A DNA stretch of 64,000 nucleotides from Arsenophonus sp045399315 (GTDB taxonomy: Bacteria; Pseudomonadota; Gammaproteobacteria; Enterobacterales; Enterobacteriaceae): positions 1-64,000 of the forward strand of contig DAYVGO010000002.1 in the NCBI GenBank assembly GCA_045399315.1. The letters run 5' to 3'. Positions 26,914 to 37,097 of the stretch are shown piece by piece. The first letter of the stretch is position 1; every line of letters begins with the position of its first letter. The translations under genes were made by a program, and so were the position numbers. Under the pieces are notes generated by a model. It was not told the DNA's origin, made no database searches, and was given only the letters and a program-made list of their open reading frames with translations.

Positions 26914-28074
26914 TTAATTGAAAATAATATGCGGGTAAAACCGGGATAGATCTTGGGTAATGAGTTGTTTGTCTTCTCGAATACCAATCCCTGCTGGTTG
27001 ATCATTTACCAGCCAACTGCCGATTAGTGTATAGTTGTCTTCAAACTGTGGTAGAGGGTAAAATTGTTGGATAATCATAACTTCTTCGTCGTATGGTCCG
27101 TCGACAGCAGCAATTTCACGGCCATTATCGATAATACGTATATTTGCCCCTTCTCGTGAGAAAATAGGTTTGATTACATAGCGATCAAGTTTTGGTTGTT
27201 TAGCCTCTGCAAAATAGGCCGGTAACAGATTGGGATGATTAGGAAACATTTCCCATAGCATAGCTAGTAACGCTTTGTTAGAAATAATGCTTTTCCAAGC
27301 AGGCTCTAACCACTTTACTCCGGCATCAGCTAATTTAGTAGAAAAAATCTCTCTAAACATAAACTCCCAAGGATATAATTTAAACAGATTACTAATAACT
27401 TGATTATTCGGATCGGTGAATTGCCCTTTCTCACCTAAACCAATTTGATCGATATAGAGAAATTCAGTAGGAATGTTGGTTTCGTGGGCGCAGTCCTGTA
27501 GGTATTGGATGGTGCCACGATCTTCGTCACTGTCTTGGCAGCAGCTGAAATGTAACCAGTTAAAGCCAAATGATTCACGTAATTCAGTAAAGCGTTCAAT
27601 AAGTTGTTCTTGTAGACTATTAAATTGATCGGCGTTTGTTGGTAAATTGCCAGCATTTATCTGATCTTCTAACCAGATCCACTGAAAAAATGCTGTTTCA
27701 TATAAGGATGTTGGTGTATCTGCATTATTTTCTAATAATTTGGCTGGTGTTTTACCGTCATAAGCTAAATCCAGGCGGGAATAGAGTGAAGGTTGATTAG
27801 TTTTCCACGACCGATTAACAAACTCCCAACAATGCTTAGGGATCTGAAATTTTATTAATAACTCCTCATTATTAACGACTTTTTCCACGACTTGAAGGCA
27901 CATTTGGTTTAACTCAGCTGTGGTTGCTTCAAGCTCTTCAATTTGCTGCATAGTAAATTGGTAATAAGCATTTTCACACCAGTAAGGTTCACCATATAAG
28001 GTGTGAAAATGAAATCCGAATTCAGCTGCCTTTTCTTTCCAGTCAGGGCGTTCAGTGCTAGGTATCCTTATCAT
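26914..28074 (-). CDS. ygiC: ATP-grasp ligase YgiC (glutathionylspermidine synthase-like)
   Basis: The 386-residue protein has the length of E. coli YgiC and the fold of the synthetase half of glutathionylspermidine synthase. Visible conserved parts are MIRIPSTERPDWKEKAAEFG, RLDLAYDGKTPAKLLENNAD with the acidic substrate residues, and KPIFSREGANIRI, the ATP-grasp lysine loop. The biological substrate is not established. It overlaps none of its neighbours and follows ygiB by six bases, so ygiB and ygiC are co-transcribed, probably together with tolC as in E. coli. Confidence 0.92.
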   Translation of the reverse strand: MIRIPSTERPDWKEKAAEFGFHFHTLYGEPYWCENAYYQFTMQQIEELEATTAELNQMCLQVVEKVVNNEELLIKFQIPKHCWEFVNRSWKTNQPSLYSRLDLAYDGKTPAKLLENNADTPTSLYETAFFQWIWLEDQINAGNLPTNADQFNSLQEQLIERFTELRESFGFNWLHFSCCQDSDEDRGTIQYLQDCAHETNIPTEFLYIDQIGLGEKGQFTDPNNQVISNLFKLYPWEFMFREIFSTKLADAGVKWLEPAWKSIISNKALLAMLWEMFPNHPNLLPAYFAEAKQPKLDRYVIKPIFSREGANIRIIDNGREIAAVDGPYDEEVMIIQQFYPLPQFEDNYTLIGSWLVNDQPAGIGIREDKQLITQDLSRFYPHIIFN

Positions 28075-28080
28075 AGGTAA

Positions 28081-28770
28081 TTAACCTCCCATCGAACGCT
28101 GTGAAGGGCTAGTAACACTTTGACGCTGCATGTGAGCCTGTTGTTTAGCCACTGATTCGCCGAAACCGCCACGCGTGATCGTGGTCGTCATTGCAGGTTT
28201 AGGAGCAAGAGCTGATGGCGGTACGGTTATTGTTCTACCTCCCGCTACAGCAGGACCATAGTTTTTGCCGCTAGCGTCGACAAATTTTCCATTGGCGGGA
28301 CTAGCGGGATTATTTGAACTAAAGAGAGGTTGTGATGTTGGTGCCACTGCAGGTGCAGCGTTACCACCACCCATTAGATGTCCCATCATATAACCGGCCA
28401 TTAATGGCATCCAGAAACTACCACTTTGCCCACTTGCTTGAGTTTGAGTTGCTGCTGTTGGTGTTTGGGTACATTTTTGTTCACCAAATTCAGCAACACA
28501 ATCTTCACGTGTTGCATATTTAGGCGCAGTTTTCGCCGCTTCTTGCAATGCATTTTTATAAGCGAGAGAACATTGTTCACTTTGAGCCGGATTTTTTTGG
28601 GCACAATCTTCCGCGTTAGTATATAAAGAAACCGTTTCGTCGCTTTGTTCACAAGCGGACAACATAAATACGCTACTTATAGCTAAGGCAATAGGTGCTA
28701 AGCGGTAGACGCGCCAGCTTTTGCGAAAAGCATCTTGATTAATATTCTTTGTGCGCTTTATTTTCATCAT
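28081..28770 (-). CDS. ygiB: DUF1190 family protein YgiB
   Basis: The 229-residue protein starts MMKIKRTKNINQDAFRKSW, then a hydrophobic segment ending in VFMLSACEQSDETVS; the LSAC motif looks like a lipoprotein box after an unusually long basic N-region. It continues with KYATREDCVAEFGEQKC, FWMPLMAGYMMGHLMGGG and a low-complexity Gly/Ser/Ala-rich tail. Function is unknown; family members sit beside ygiC and tolC and have been linked only loosely to envelope stress. A second Met gives an alternative start three bases later. Confidence 0.9.
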   Translation of the reverse strand: MMKIKRTKNINQDAFRKSWRVYRLAPIALAISSVFMLSACEQSDETVSLYTNAEDCAQKNPAQSEQCSLAYKNALQEAAKTAPKYATREDCVAEFGEQKCTQTPTAATQTQASGQSGSFWMPLMAGYMMGHLMGGGNAAPAVAPTSQPLFSSNNPASPANGKFVDASGKNYGPAVAGGRTITVPPSALAPKPAMTTTITRGGFGESVAKQQAHMQRQSVTSPSQRSMGG

Positions 28771-28931
28771 TATTTACCTATTCTAAAGGTCGAAATAAAA
28801 ATCGTAAAACACAGATAGAATAGGGTAATTACGGTGAAAATTAAAGCATAAAGGTGCCAGGAATATGGCTAACGGCATGATTATTTGTAAAATACTACTT
28901 TTCTAATTAATTTCCTTTACTACAAAAATAC

Positions 28932-28945
28932 CCGCTAATAAGCGG
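28932..28945 (-). terminator. tolC terminator
   Basis: A short stem CCGCT/AGCGG with the loop AATA is followed on the minus strand by GTATTTTTG. It lies 23 bases beyond the tolC stop and before ygiB, so it may be only partial. Confidence 0.55.
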
Positions 28946-28967
28946 TTATTAATTAATAACAGGTTAT

Positions 28968-30350
28968 TTATTGTATTTGTGGAACGCTCATTCGATTAAT
29001 AATCGAGTCCGGTGAGGTTGATAATGTTTTTCCTAAGCTATTATTTAAACGGATCAAATCGCTTTCATTTAAAGTTCCACGCACATACTGAATTTTCAAA
29101 TCGTTAATTAGATAATCATAACGTGCGTTAGCCAAATTCTGCTTTGCCTGAAAGAGAGTTGTCATTGCATTTAGTACATCAACGATAGTACGAGTACCGA
29201 CTTGATAGCCTGCTTCCATGGCATCTAGTGAACTTTGTGCGGAAACAACCAATTGTTGGTATGCTTTGATACTACTAATCGAAGAGATAACATTATTATA
29301 GAAAGAACGCACTATTTGAATAACATTGTGATAAGTACTCTCAAGCTGTTCACTAGCACTGATATAACCATATTGTGCTTGTTCAACACGAGAGTTAGTT
29401 CTACCACCAGTATATAAGGGCACACTTAATGTTAGTCCGATGCTATTTTGGCCCGAATAGGTGTTATCGTTTCTGTTCATTGAATACTCGTTACTACCAT
29501 GATAATGGCTGTTAATAACTCCTGTTGACATCTCTAATCCAAGAGTGGGTAAATGTCCCGACTGTTCAAAGCGAATATTTTCTCGCGCCACATCTTGTGA
29601 CAAACGTGCGCTGAGTAAACTCAAGTTGCGCGTTTCTGCGTCTTTTAATAGTTTTTCTACTGGGAGTGGTGTTTGGGTATTGAAATGAGCAATATTTAAT
29701 GTAGCTAATTGGCGGTAATAGATACCACTAACCTGACGTAATTTTTCCAGAGCATTTTCTAATTGATTACGGCTTGATACTTCCTGTGCCAAGATACTGT
29801 CATAATTGGCGCGCGCGTTTTGTACATCGGTAATAGCGACTAATCCTACATTAAAACGTTGTGTTGTTTGATCTAGCTGGCGATAAACAGCTTTTTTCTG
29901 AGCTTCAATATAGTTTAATAAGTCAATAGCGCGTAATACGTCAAAATAAGCTGTAGCAGTATCGAGGATTAATTTTTGTTGATTAGTTTGATAAGTAACA
30001 TCAGCGATACCTGCAGTTTTTTGCTGTATATTTAACTGTTGCCATTTTGACAGATCAAATATGGTTTGGGTGAGTTTAAGATTGGCGCCAAGTTGATTGT
30101 TTTGTGTGTCACGGTTATCACGATAACCACTATTATAAGTGAAATTTGCACCTAAACCTAATTGTGGAAGTAAAGGGCTACGAGATTCATTAATTTTTTC
30201 AAAGGCTTGGTTACGTTCTGCTAGCGATTTGCGTAAATCTGGATTACTTTCTTTTGCTTTCTGATAGACTTGCAATAAATTTTCAGCTTGCCCAGAAGCA
30301 CTAAGTCCAAGTAGGTTAATAGTGATAAAAAGAGAGATAAATTTTTTCAT
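28968..30350 (-). CDS. tolC: Outer-membrane efflux channel TolC
   Basis: TolC forms the trimeric outer-membrane exit duct for tripartite pumps and type I secretion. ATG 30350 (MKKFISLFITINLLGLSASG) gives a signal peptide cut after SGQA and a 460-residue protein. The two repeats of the family are visible, each with long helices: AENLLQVYQKAKESNPDLRK, QRFNVGLVAITDVQNARANY in the first and YQVGTRTIVDVLNAMTTLF in the second. The C-terminal tail is shorter than the 493 residues in E. coli, which affects only a region dispensable there. It is divergent from the nudF relic. Confidence 0.97.
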   Translation of the reverse strand: MKKFISLFITINLLGLSASGQAENLLQVYQKAKESNPDLRKSLAERNQAFEKINESRSPLLPQLGLGANFTYNSGYRDNRDTQNNQLGANLKLTQTIFDLSKWQQLNIQQKTAGIADVTYQTNQQKLILDTATAYFDVLRAIDLLNYIEAQKKAVYRQLDQTTQRFNVGLVAITDVQNARANYDSILAQEVSSRNQLENALEKLRQVSGIYYRQLATLNIAHFNTQTPLPVEKLLKDAETRNLSLLSARLSQDVARENIRFEQSGHLPTLGLEMSTGVINSHYHGSNEYSMNRNDNTYSGQNSIGLTLSVPLYTGGRTNSRVEQAQYGYISASEQLESTYHNVIQIVRSFYNNVISSISSIKAYQQLVVSAQSSLDAMEAGYQVGTRTIVDVLNAMTTLFQAKQNLANARYDYLINDLKIQYVRGTLNESDLIRLNNSLGKTLSTSPDSIINRMSVPQIQ

Positions 30351-30566
30351 TCTGATTCCTTGATTATGCAATTTTTTGCTTTAGTTATCTCAGAAAAACA
30401 TGAACAGCGCTAATTTTAGCAGAATATGTTATTCATGGTAGCTGTTTGTGCCATCTATCATGTTAAACTGCGTCGATGTTATATTATTTATAAGCTAATT
30501 TCCTTAAAAAACGTTATATAAGTCTCACTTTTTGTAAGAAAGTACATTATAAATTCAGAGAGTTCT

Positions 30567-31234
30567 ATGAGTGATAAAAAAAATTTACCATTCAAGTTTA
30601 GCCAAAATGATGTAGAAATTATCACTAAGTTTGATCTTTATAATGGTTTTTTTCGTTTTGTTGAATACCGCTTCTGGCATAAGTTGTTTAATGGTAATTG
30701 GAGCAACGAAATTCGACGAGAAGTCTTGGAGCCGGGGGGGGGGGAGTAATGCATGCATTATTTACCCTACGATCCCAGACTTGATAAGGTAGTGTTAGTT
30801 GAATAGATACGGATTCCGGCGATTGAAACTGGCAATACACCGTGGCTGTTAGAAGCCATTGCAGGCATGGTAGAACAACATGAACCATTAGAACAGCTGG
30901 TACGCTGTGAAGCGAAAGAAGAAGCGGGTATTACCATACAGCGTTGTCACTATGCACAAGTTATTTTACCAGCCCAGGTGGTACCACTGAGTGTATTTAT
31001 GTTCATATCGGCGAAATCGAAATTGATACAGCAGTAATAGTAATAAAGAAAGGCAGCGTGTATGGATTAACCAGTGAAAATGAAGACATTCGTGTCCATG
31101 TTGTTAGCCGTGAACAAGCTTATCAATGGGTGCAATTAGGGGTAATTGATAATGCGGCTACCGTAATCGCAATACAATGGTTACAATTAAATTATCTTAC
31201 CATGAAAAATAATTGGTTGAATGACTTAAAATAA
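30567..31234 (+). pseudogene. nudF: Broken ADP-ribose pyrophosphatase NudF
   Basis: NudF (AdpP) hydrolyses ADP-ribose. ATG 30567 (MSDKKNLPFKFSQNDVEII) reads well for 55 codons to REVLE, where a run of eleven Gs (30734-30744) shifts the frame. The neighbouring frame continues YLPYDPRLDKVVLVE, hits TAG (30804-30806), then reads TPWLLEAIAGMVEQ and ECAKEEAGI-like Nudix residues, where the usual RREA is RCEA. A further shift near 30980 returns to a frame that ends ENEDIRVHVVSREQAYQWV and NDLK. The gene is dead by at least three lesions. It keeps the tolC-nudF-cpdA order. Confidence 0.92.
30734..30744 (+). repeat. Run of eleven Gs inside nudF
   Basis: This is the only long poly-G run in the window, in otherwise AT-rich DNA. 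It coincides with the first frameshift of nudF. Confidence 0.9.
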
Positions 31235-31338
31235 TTGTTTAGCTATAACATAAAAAGAAGTGTATATAAGCCGACAGATATTGATAATGTATTAATGTTG
31301 AAATAACGTATAAAGAAGGTAAACACTAAGGAAATTGC

Positions 31339-32178
31339 TTGGATAGTCTGTTTAAATTAACAACAAGGCAAAAAAATATGGTGAGGATCTTGCAAATTAC
31401 AGATACTCATCTTTTTGCTAATGTTGATGATACTCTACTTGGCCTCAATACTTTTCGTAGTTATCATGCTGTGATTGATGCAATACTAGTGCACAATAAA
31501 AGTGTTGATATAGTTGTGGCTACCGGTGATTTGGCTCAAGATCAATCCCTATTGGCTTATCAACATTTTGCTGAAGGCATCAAACGCATACCTGCTCCTT
31601 GTGTTTGGTTACCAGGCAATCACGATTACCAACCTGCAATGGTTGCTACGTTAGCCAAAGCAGGAATTTTACCTTCTAAGCAGGTGCTAATTAATAATAA
31701 TTGGCAAATTCTAATGTTAGATAGCCAAATTCAAGGTGTTCCGCATGGAAAATTATCTAAGCAACAGTTGTCATGGATGAAAACTTGTTTTGAAACTTAT
31801 CCAGAACGAAGTAATTTACTGATGTTACATCATCATCCTTTGCCATCGGGTTGTACCTGGCTTGATCAACATGGCTTGCGTAACTCCCATATTTTAGCTG
31901 ATTATTTAAAACGATATCAACAAGTTAAAGCGATTTTGTGTGGACATGTTCATCAAGAAATAGATGAGTATTGGCAAGGCGTTCGTATGTTGGCCACACC
32001 ATCAACATGTATACAATTTAAACCACATTATACTAATTTTACACTTGATACAATGGCTCCGGGTTGGCGTTATCTTGATCTTTCTATTAATGATGACGGT
32101 GAAAATGTGTTGGCTACACAAGTTTTCAGATTAGCTACTGATAAGTTTAGTCCAGATTTGGATTCAGGCGGTTATTAA
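31339..32178 (+). CDS. cpdA: 3',5'-cyclic-AMP phosphodiesterase CpdA
   Basis: CpdA degrades cAMP and so tunes CRP control. The class III phosphodiesterase motifs are complete: ITDTHLF, ATGDLAQDQS, LPGNHDYQP, LLMLHHHPLPSG and LCGHVHQE. Starting at TTG 31339 (preceded by AAGGA at a good distance) gives 279 residues beginning MDSLFKL, matching the E. coli N-terminus MESLLTL; an ATG 39 bases later would cut this. The stop overlaps the yqiA start (TAATG), so the two genes are translationally coupled. Confidence 0.96.
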   Translation: MDSLFKLTTRQKNMVRILQITDTHLFANVDDTLLGLNTFRSYHAVIDAILVHNKSVDIVVATGDLAQDQSLLAYQHFAEGIKRIPAPCVWLPGNHDYQPAMVATLAKAGILPSKQVLINNNWQILMLDSQIQGVPHGKLSKQQLSWMKTCFETYPERSNLLMLHHHPLPSGCTWLDQHGLRNSHILADYLKRYQQVKAILCGHVHQEIDEYWQGVRMLATPSTCIQFKPHYTNFTLDTMAPGWRYLDLSINDDGENVLATQVFRLATDKFSPDLDSGGY

Positions 32179-32765
32179 TGTCAACATTAATTTATATACA
32201 TGGTTTCAATAGTTCCCCTTTATCGCAGAAGGCAAATAGTTTGCAGGTTTGGTTACAGCGACAACATCCAGCAGTTAATATGCTGATACCCCAGCTTCCC
32301 TGTTATTCGTCAGCCGCGATCGAGTTATTACAGAATTTGGTTATAGTACATGCAGGAGAGCAGATTGGGCTGCTTGGTTCGTCGTTGGGTGGTTATTTTG
32401 CTATTTGGTTATCGCAGAATTTTAATTTACCCACTGTTGTTGTCAATCCTGCTGTACGCCCTTTTGATTTGTTCCATCAATACTTAGGTGAACAAGTTAA
32501 TCCTTACACCAAGGAACACTACATTTTGCAATCCCATCATTTAAAAGAACTACAAGCGATACAAATTAATATATTGAATGCGCCTGATTTAATTTGGCTA
32601 TTACAACAAACTGGTGATGAAATATTGGACTATCGTCAAGCTGTTACCTATCTTATGGAGTGCAAGCAAGCAATAGAGTCAGGAGGTAACCATGCTTTTG
32701 TTGGCTTTGACCGCTATTTTCCACAAATTATGCGTTTTTTAGCTTTGGCAAAATCGGATAAGTAA
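32178..32765 (+). CDS. yqiA: Esterase YqiA (alpha/beta hydrolase)
   Basis: The 195-residue protein opens MSTLIYIHGFNSSPLSQKA (oxyanion hole HGF), has the nucleophile elbow LLGSSLGGYFA, and the late catalytic His in GGNHAFVGFD. E. coli YqiA hydrolyses short acyl esters; its cell role is unclear. It lies between cpdA and parE, as in E. coli. Confidence 0.94.
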   Translation: MSTLIYIHGFNSSPLSQKANSLQVWLQRQHPAVNMLIPQLPCYSSAAIELLQNLVIVHAGEQIGLLGSSLGGYFAIWLSQNFNLPTVVVNPAVRPFDLFHQYLGEQVNPYTKEHYILQSHHLKELQAIQINILNAPDLIWLLQQTGDEILDYRQAVTYLMECKQAIESGGNHAFVGFDRYFPQIMRFLALAKSDK

Positions 32766-32857
32766 AAATTATCCCAAAAAGCTGAATGACTGTTATTATC
32801 ATCAGTATCTCAGCATTTATATGCCTAATTAATCGTCAAGTTATCGCAGAAAATAAT

Positions 32858-34753
32858 ATGATTCAATCTAGTTATAATGCAGAGGCAATTGAGGTCCTCA
32901 GTGGTTTAGAACCGGTACGTCGCCGTCCTGGAATGTATACTGATACTTCTCGACCTAATCACTTAGCTCAGGAAGTAATTGATAATAGTGTGGATGAGGC
33001 ACTGGCCGGCTATGCTAAACGTATCGATGTCATCCTGTATGAAGATCAATCGTTGGAAGTGATTGATGATGGTCGAGGTATGCCTGTTGATTTCCACCCT
33101 GAAAAAAAAGTACCTGCTGTAGAATTGATTTTGGGGCAGTTACATGCAGGTGGAAAATTTTCTAATAAAAATTATCAATTTTCTGGTGGGCTACATGGTG
33201 TTGGTATTTCAGTGGTGAATGCGTTATCAAAACGTATTGAAGTAACTGTCAGTCGTGATAGCCAAATTTACCGAATTGCTTTTGAAAATGGTGAAAAAGT
33301 TCAGGAGCTTGAAGTAATTGGTAGCTGCGCTAAACGGACTACCAGCACCGGTGTGCGTTTTTGGCCCGATAGTCGTTTTTTTGACAATCCCCGTTTTTCT
33401 ATTTCGCGTTTGGTGCATGTATTAAAAGCGAAAGCAGTGCTCTGCCCTGGGGTTACGATCATCTTTAAAGATAAAATAAATAATACTGAGCAGTCATGGT
33501 GTTATAAAGATGGCTTAACAGACTACCTTATGGAGGCAGTGAACGGTTTAGTCACGTTACCAGAGAAAGCGTTTGTTGGTAATTTTGCCGGCCAAATAGA
33601 AATGGTCGATTGGGCATTACTTTGGTTACCCGAGGGTGGGGAATTGTTGACTGAAAGTTATGTTAATCTCATCCCGACCCCTCAGGGTGGTACTCATGTT
33701 AATGGATTGCGCCAAGGTTTATTGGATGCAATGAGGGAATTTTGTGAATATCGTAATTTACTCCCTCGTGGTGTGAAACTGACTGGCGATGATATTTGGG
33801 ATCGCTGTGCTTATGTCCTATCAGTAAAAATGCAAGATCCGCAATTTTCCGGTCAGACCAAAGAACGTCTTTCCTCTCGCCAAAGTGCCGCGTTTGTTTC
33901 TGGGGTAGTAAAAGACGCTTTTAGTTTGTGGTTAAACCAAAATGTGCAAGAAGCTGAGCAATTAGCTGAACTCACTATCTCAAGCGCGCAAAGACGTCTA
34001 CGAGCGGCGAAGAAAGTTATACGTAAGAAGCTGACAAGTGGGCCTGCACTACCCGGTAAGTTAGCGGATTGTACTTCGCAGAATCTTAATTTTACTGAGC
34101 TATTTTTAGTTGAGGGAGATTCCGCTGGGGGCTCTGCTAAGCAGGCACGTGATCGTGAATATCAGGCAATTATGCCGTTGAGAGGGAAAATTCTTAATAC
34201 TTGGGAAGTTTCTTCTGACGAGGTTTTAGCGTCGCAGGAAGTCCATGATATTTCGGTGGCTATTGGTATTGATCCCGACAGCAATGATCTTAGCCAGCTG
34301 CGTTACGGTAAGATTTGTGTTCTTGCCGATGCGGATTCGGATGGACTACATATTGCCACATTACTCTGTGCACTTTTTGTTCGTCATTTTCCCGCTTTAG
34401 TAAAAGCAGGGCATGTTTATATTGCTATGCCACCGTTATATCGTATTGATCTAGGTAAAGAGGTTTATTATGCCCTCGATGAAGGTGAAAAAGCCGCTGT
34501 CCTTGATCGGTTAAGTTATAAGAGAGGTAAACCGAATGTTCAGCGTTTTAAAGGGTTAGGTGAAATGAATCCTACTCAACTACGTGAAACCACTCTTGAT
34601 CCTAATACACGCCGTTTAGTTCAGCTCATTATTAATGATGAGAATTATCAAGAAACATTGGCGATGATGGATATGTTGTTGGCGAAAAAACGGGCCGAAG
34701 ATCGTCGAAATTGGTTACAAGATAAAGGCGATGCAATAGAAATTGAAGTGTAA
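32858..34753 (+). CDS. parE: Topoisomerase IV subunit B
   Basis: ParE is the ATPase half of topoisomerase IV, which unlinks daughter chromosomes. ATG 32858 (MIQSSYNAEAIEVLSGLEPV) gives 631 residues, against 630 in E. coli; an ATG 72 bases upstream adds a hydrophobic segment absent from orthologues. GHKL motifs EVIDNSVDEALAG, DDGRGMP and GGLHGVGISVVN are present, as are the TOPRIM elements LVEGDSAGGSAKQ and DADSDGLHI and the end RRNWLQDKGD. Together with parC it forms a two-gene cluster. Confidence 0.98.
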   Translation: MIQSSYNAEAIEVLSGLEPVRRRPGMYTDTSRPNHLAQEVIDNSVDEALAGYAKRIDVILYEDQSLEVIDDGRGMPVDFHPEKKVPAVELILGQLHAGGKFSNKNYQFSGGLHGVGISVVNALSKRIEVTVSRDSQIYRIAFENGEKVQELEVIGSCAKRTTSTGVRFWPDSRFFDNPRFSISRLVHVLKAKAVLCPGVTIIFKDKINNTEQSWCYKDGLTDYLMEAVNGLVTLPEKAFVGNFAGQIEMVDWALLWLPEGGELLTESYVNLIPTPQGGTHVNGLRQGLLDAMREFCEYRNLLPRGVKLTGDDIWDRCAYVLSVKMQDPQFSGQTKERLSSRQSAAFVSGVVKDAFSLWLNQNVQEAEQLAELTISSAQRRLRAAKKVIRKKLTSGPALPGKLADCTSQNLNFTELFLVEGDSAGGSAKQARDREYQAIMPLRGKILNTWEVSSDEVLASQEVHDISVAIGIDPDSNDLSQLRYGKICVLADADSDGLHIATLLCALFVRHFPALVKAGHVYIAMPPLYRIDLGKEVYYALDEGEKAAVLDRLSYKRGKPNVQRFKGLGEMNPTQLRETTLDPNTRRLVQLIINDENYQETLAMMDMLLAKKRAEDRRNWLQDKGDAIEIEV

Positions 34754-34789
34754 ACGACACTGTTAACGAGAGACTAAGGAATTAAATGA

Positions 34790-37045
34790 ATGAGTGAGAT
34801 ATCTCACGATGGTCTAGAGCAGCAGCCGCTTTATACCTTTACCGAAAATGCCTATCTCAATTATTCCATGTACGTCATCATGGACAGAGCATTGCCATTT
34901 ATTGGCGATGGATTAAAACCTGTTCAGCGACGAATTGTTTATGCCATGTCTGAGCTTGGTTTGAGTAATGCGGCTAAATATAAAAAATCAGCACGTACAG
35001 TTGGTGATGTATTGGGAAAATATCATCCACATGGTGATAGCGCTTGTTACGAAGCAATGGTCTTGATGGCACAACCGTTTTCCTATCGTTATCCATTAGT
35101 CGATGGTCAGGGAAACTGGGGAGCACCAGATGATCCTAAATCTTTTGCTGCTATGCGTTACACTGAATCACGATTGTCAAAATACGCTGAAACTTTACTG
35201 AGTGAATTAGGATTGGGCACGGTAGCTTGGACACCTAATTTTGATGGTACATTAACTGAACCCAAAATGCTACCAGCAAAATTACCCAATATTCTATTGA
35301 ATGGAACAACCGGTATTGCTGTTGGTATGGCGACAGATATTCCGCCGCATAATGTTCGTGAGATAGCAAGTGCGTTAGTTACTTTGCTGGAAAATCCAAA
35401 GGCAGATCTTAAAACGTTGATGGATTTTATTCCGGGACCTGATTACCCAACAGAAGCAGAAATTATTTCCTCAAAAGAAGATATTCAAAAAATTTACCAG
35501 ATAGGTCGAGGATCTATTCGGTTACGCGCTGTATGGGAAATGGATGATGGTAATGCCGTTATTACTGCTTTGCCTCATCAAGTTTCAGGCGCTAAAGTGT
35601 TGGAGCAGATTGCTTCACAAATGCGTGCCAAAAAATTACCCATGGTAGAAGATTTACGGGATGAATCAGATCATGAAAACCCGACACGTTTAGTTATTGT
35701 CCCAAGAAGTAATCGGATCGATTTAGAGCAGGTGATGACGCATTTGTTTGCGACGACGGATCTAGAAAGGAGCTACCGGGTCAATCTGAATATGATTGGT
35801 TTGGATAATCGTCCAGCAGTTAAAGGACTGGTTGATATTTTAAATGAATGGTTATTATTTAGACGAGAAACGGTACGCAACCGATTAAATCATCGTTTAG
35901 AAAAAGTACTAAAACGTTTACACATTCTTGACGGTTTATTAATAGCTTATCTTAATATTGATGAAGTTATTCATATTATTCGTACTGAAGATGAACCTAA
36001 ACCGGTATTAGTGGCACGTTTCGCTATTTCAGAAACTCAGGCTGAATCTATCCTGGAATTAAAATTGCGTCATTTGGCGAAACTGGAAGAGTTTAAGTTA
36101 CGTGCTGAGCAAGATGAATTGGCAAAAGAACGTGATCAGCTGCAAGCTATTTTAGGTTCGGAGCGGCGTTTAAATACCTTGATCAAGAAAGAAATTGAAG
36201 CGGATGCGCAGACTTATGGTGATGGACGACGCTCACCACTTAATGAGAGTATTGAAGCAAAAGCCATGAGTGAGCATGATATTTTGCCTTCCGAACCCGT
36301 TACTATTGTGCTTTCTGTTATGGGTTGGGTGCGAAGCGCAAAAGGGCATGATATTGATCCGACTAACCTTAATTATAAAGCAGGAGATGGTTTTCGTAGT
36401 GCCGCAAGAGGAAAAACTAATCAACCCGTTGTTTTTCTTGATAGTACTGGGCGTAGTTATTCACTTGATCCCCTAGATCTTCCTTCTGCACGAGGACAGG
36501 GAGAGCCACTTACCGGTAAATTAGTGTTACCGTCGGGTGCAACAATTGAACATGTATTGACTGCGCCCGAACAGCAAAAATATTTGTTAGCATCAGATGT
36601 AGGTTATGGTTTTATTTGTACTTTTAGTGATTTAGTGGCAAAAAATAAAGCAGGTAAGGCATTAATTACATTACCAAATAATGCTAAGGTACTTGCGCCA
36701 TTAGAAGTCAATAATCAACAGCAAGAGCTGTTATTGGCAATTACTAAAGTGGGAAGAATGTTGATATTTCCTGTTAGTGATCTTCCTCAACTGTCAAAAG
36801 GTAAAGGTAATAAAATTATTAATATTACCGCTGCCCAATCAGCGAGTGGGGAAGATGCGCTAGTTTGGTTAATGTTTTTATTGCCTCAATCTTCAATTAC
36901 ACTCTATTTTGGTAAACGAAAACTGAAATTAAATCCAGAAGATTTGCAAAAATATCGTGCTGAACGAGGTCGCAAAGGTACTTTATTGCCGCGTGGATTA
37001 CAGAATATTGAGCGTATAGAAGTAACTTCGCCTAGTAATGGATAA
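34790..37045 (+). CDS. parC: Topoisomerase IV subunit A
   Basis: ParC is the DNA-breaking subunit. The 751-residue protein has the catalytic Tyr124 in AAMRYTESRLS and the winged-helix segment KYHPHGDSACYEAMV, where the residues equivalent to E. coli Ser80 and Glu84 (here Ser84 and Glu88) are the quinolone-sensitive wild type. The C-terminal beta-pinwheel is present. ATG 34790 is preceded by AAGGA; an overlapping ATG four bases upstream stops at once. It follows parE by 36 bases. Confidence 0.98.
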   Translation: MSEISHDGLEQQPLYTFTENAYLNYSMYVIMDRALPFIGDGLKPVQRRIVYAMSELGLSNAAKYKKSARTVGDVLGKYHPHGDSACYEAMVLMAQPFSYRYPLVDGQGNWGAPDDPKSFAAMRYTESRLSKYAETLLSELGLGTVAWTPNFDGTLTEPKMLPAKLPNILLNGTTGIAVGMATDIPPHNVREIASALVTLLENPKADLKTLMDFIPGPDYPTEAEIISSKEDIQKIYQIGRGSIRLRAVWEMDDGNAVITALPHQVSGAKVLEQIASQMRAKKLPMVEDLRDESDHENPTRLVIVPRSNRIDLEQVMTHLFATTDLERSYRVNLNMIGLDNRPAVKGLVDILNEWLLFRRETVRNRLNHRLEKVLKRLHILDGLLIAYLNIDEVIHIIRTEDEPKPVLVARFAISETQAESILELKLRHLAKLEEFKLRAEQDELAKERDQLQAILGSERRLNTLIKKEIEADAQTYGDGRRSPLNESIEAKAMSEHDILPSEPVTIVLSVMGWVRSAKGHDIDPTNLNYKAGDGFRSAARGKTNQPVVFLDSTGRSYSLDPLDLPSARGQGEPLTGKLVLPSGATIEHVLTAPEQQKYLLASDVGYGFICTFSDLVAKNKAGKALITLPNNAKVLAPLEVNNQQQELLLAITKVGRMLIFPVSDLPQLSKGKGNKIINITAAQSASGEDALVWLMFLLPQSSITLYFGKRKLKLNPEDLQKYRAERGRKGTLLPRGLQNIERIEVTSPSNG

Positions 37046-37097
37046 TCATGGATGGTTTTTTATAGATGTGTGAAGTTGCTTGTTACTTGAGGTAAAT

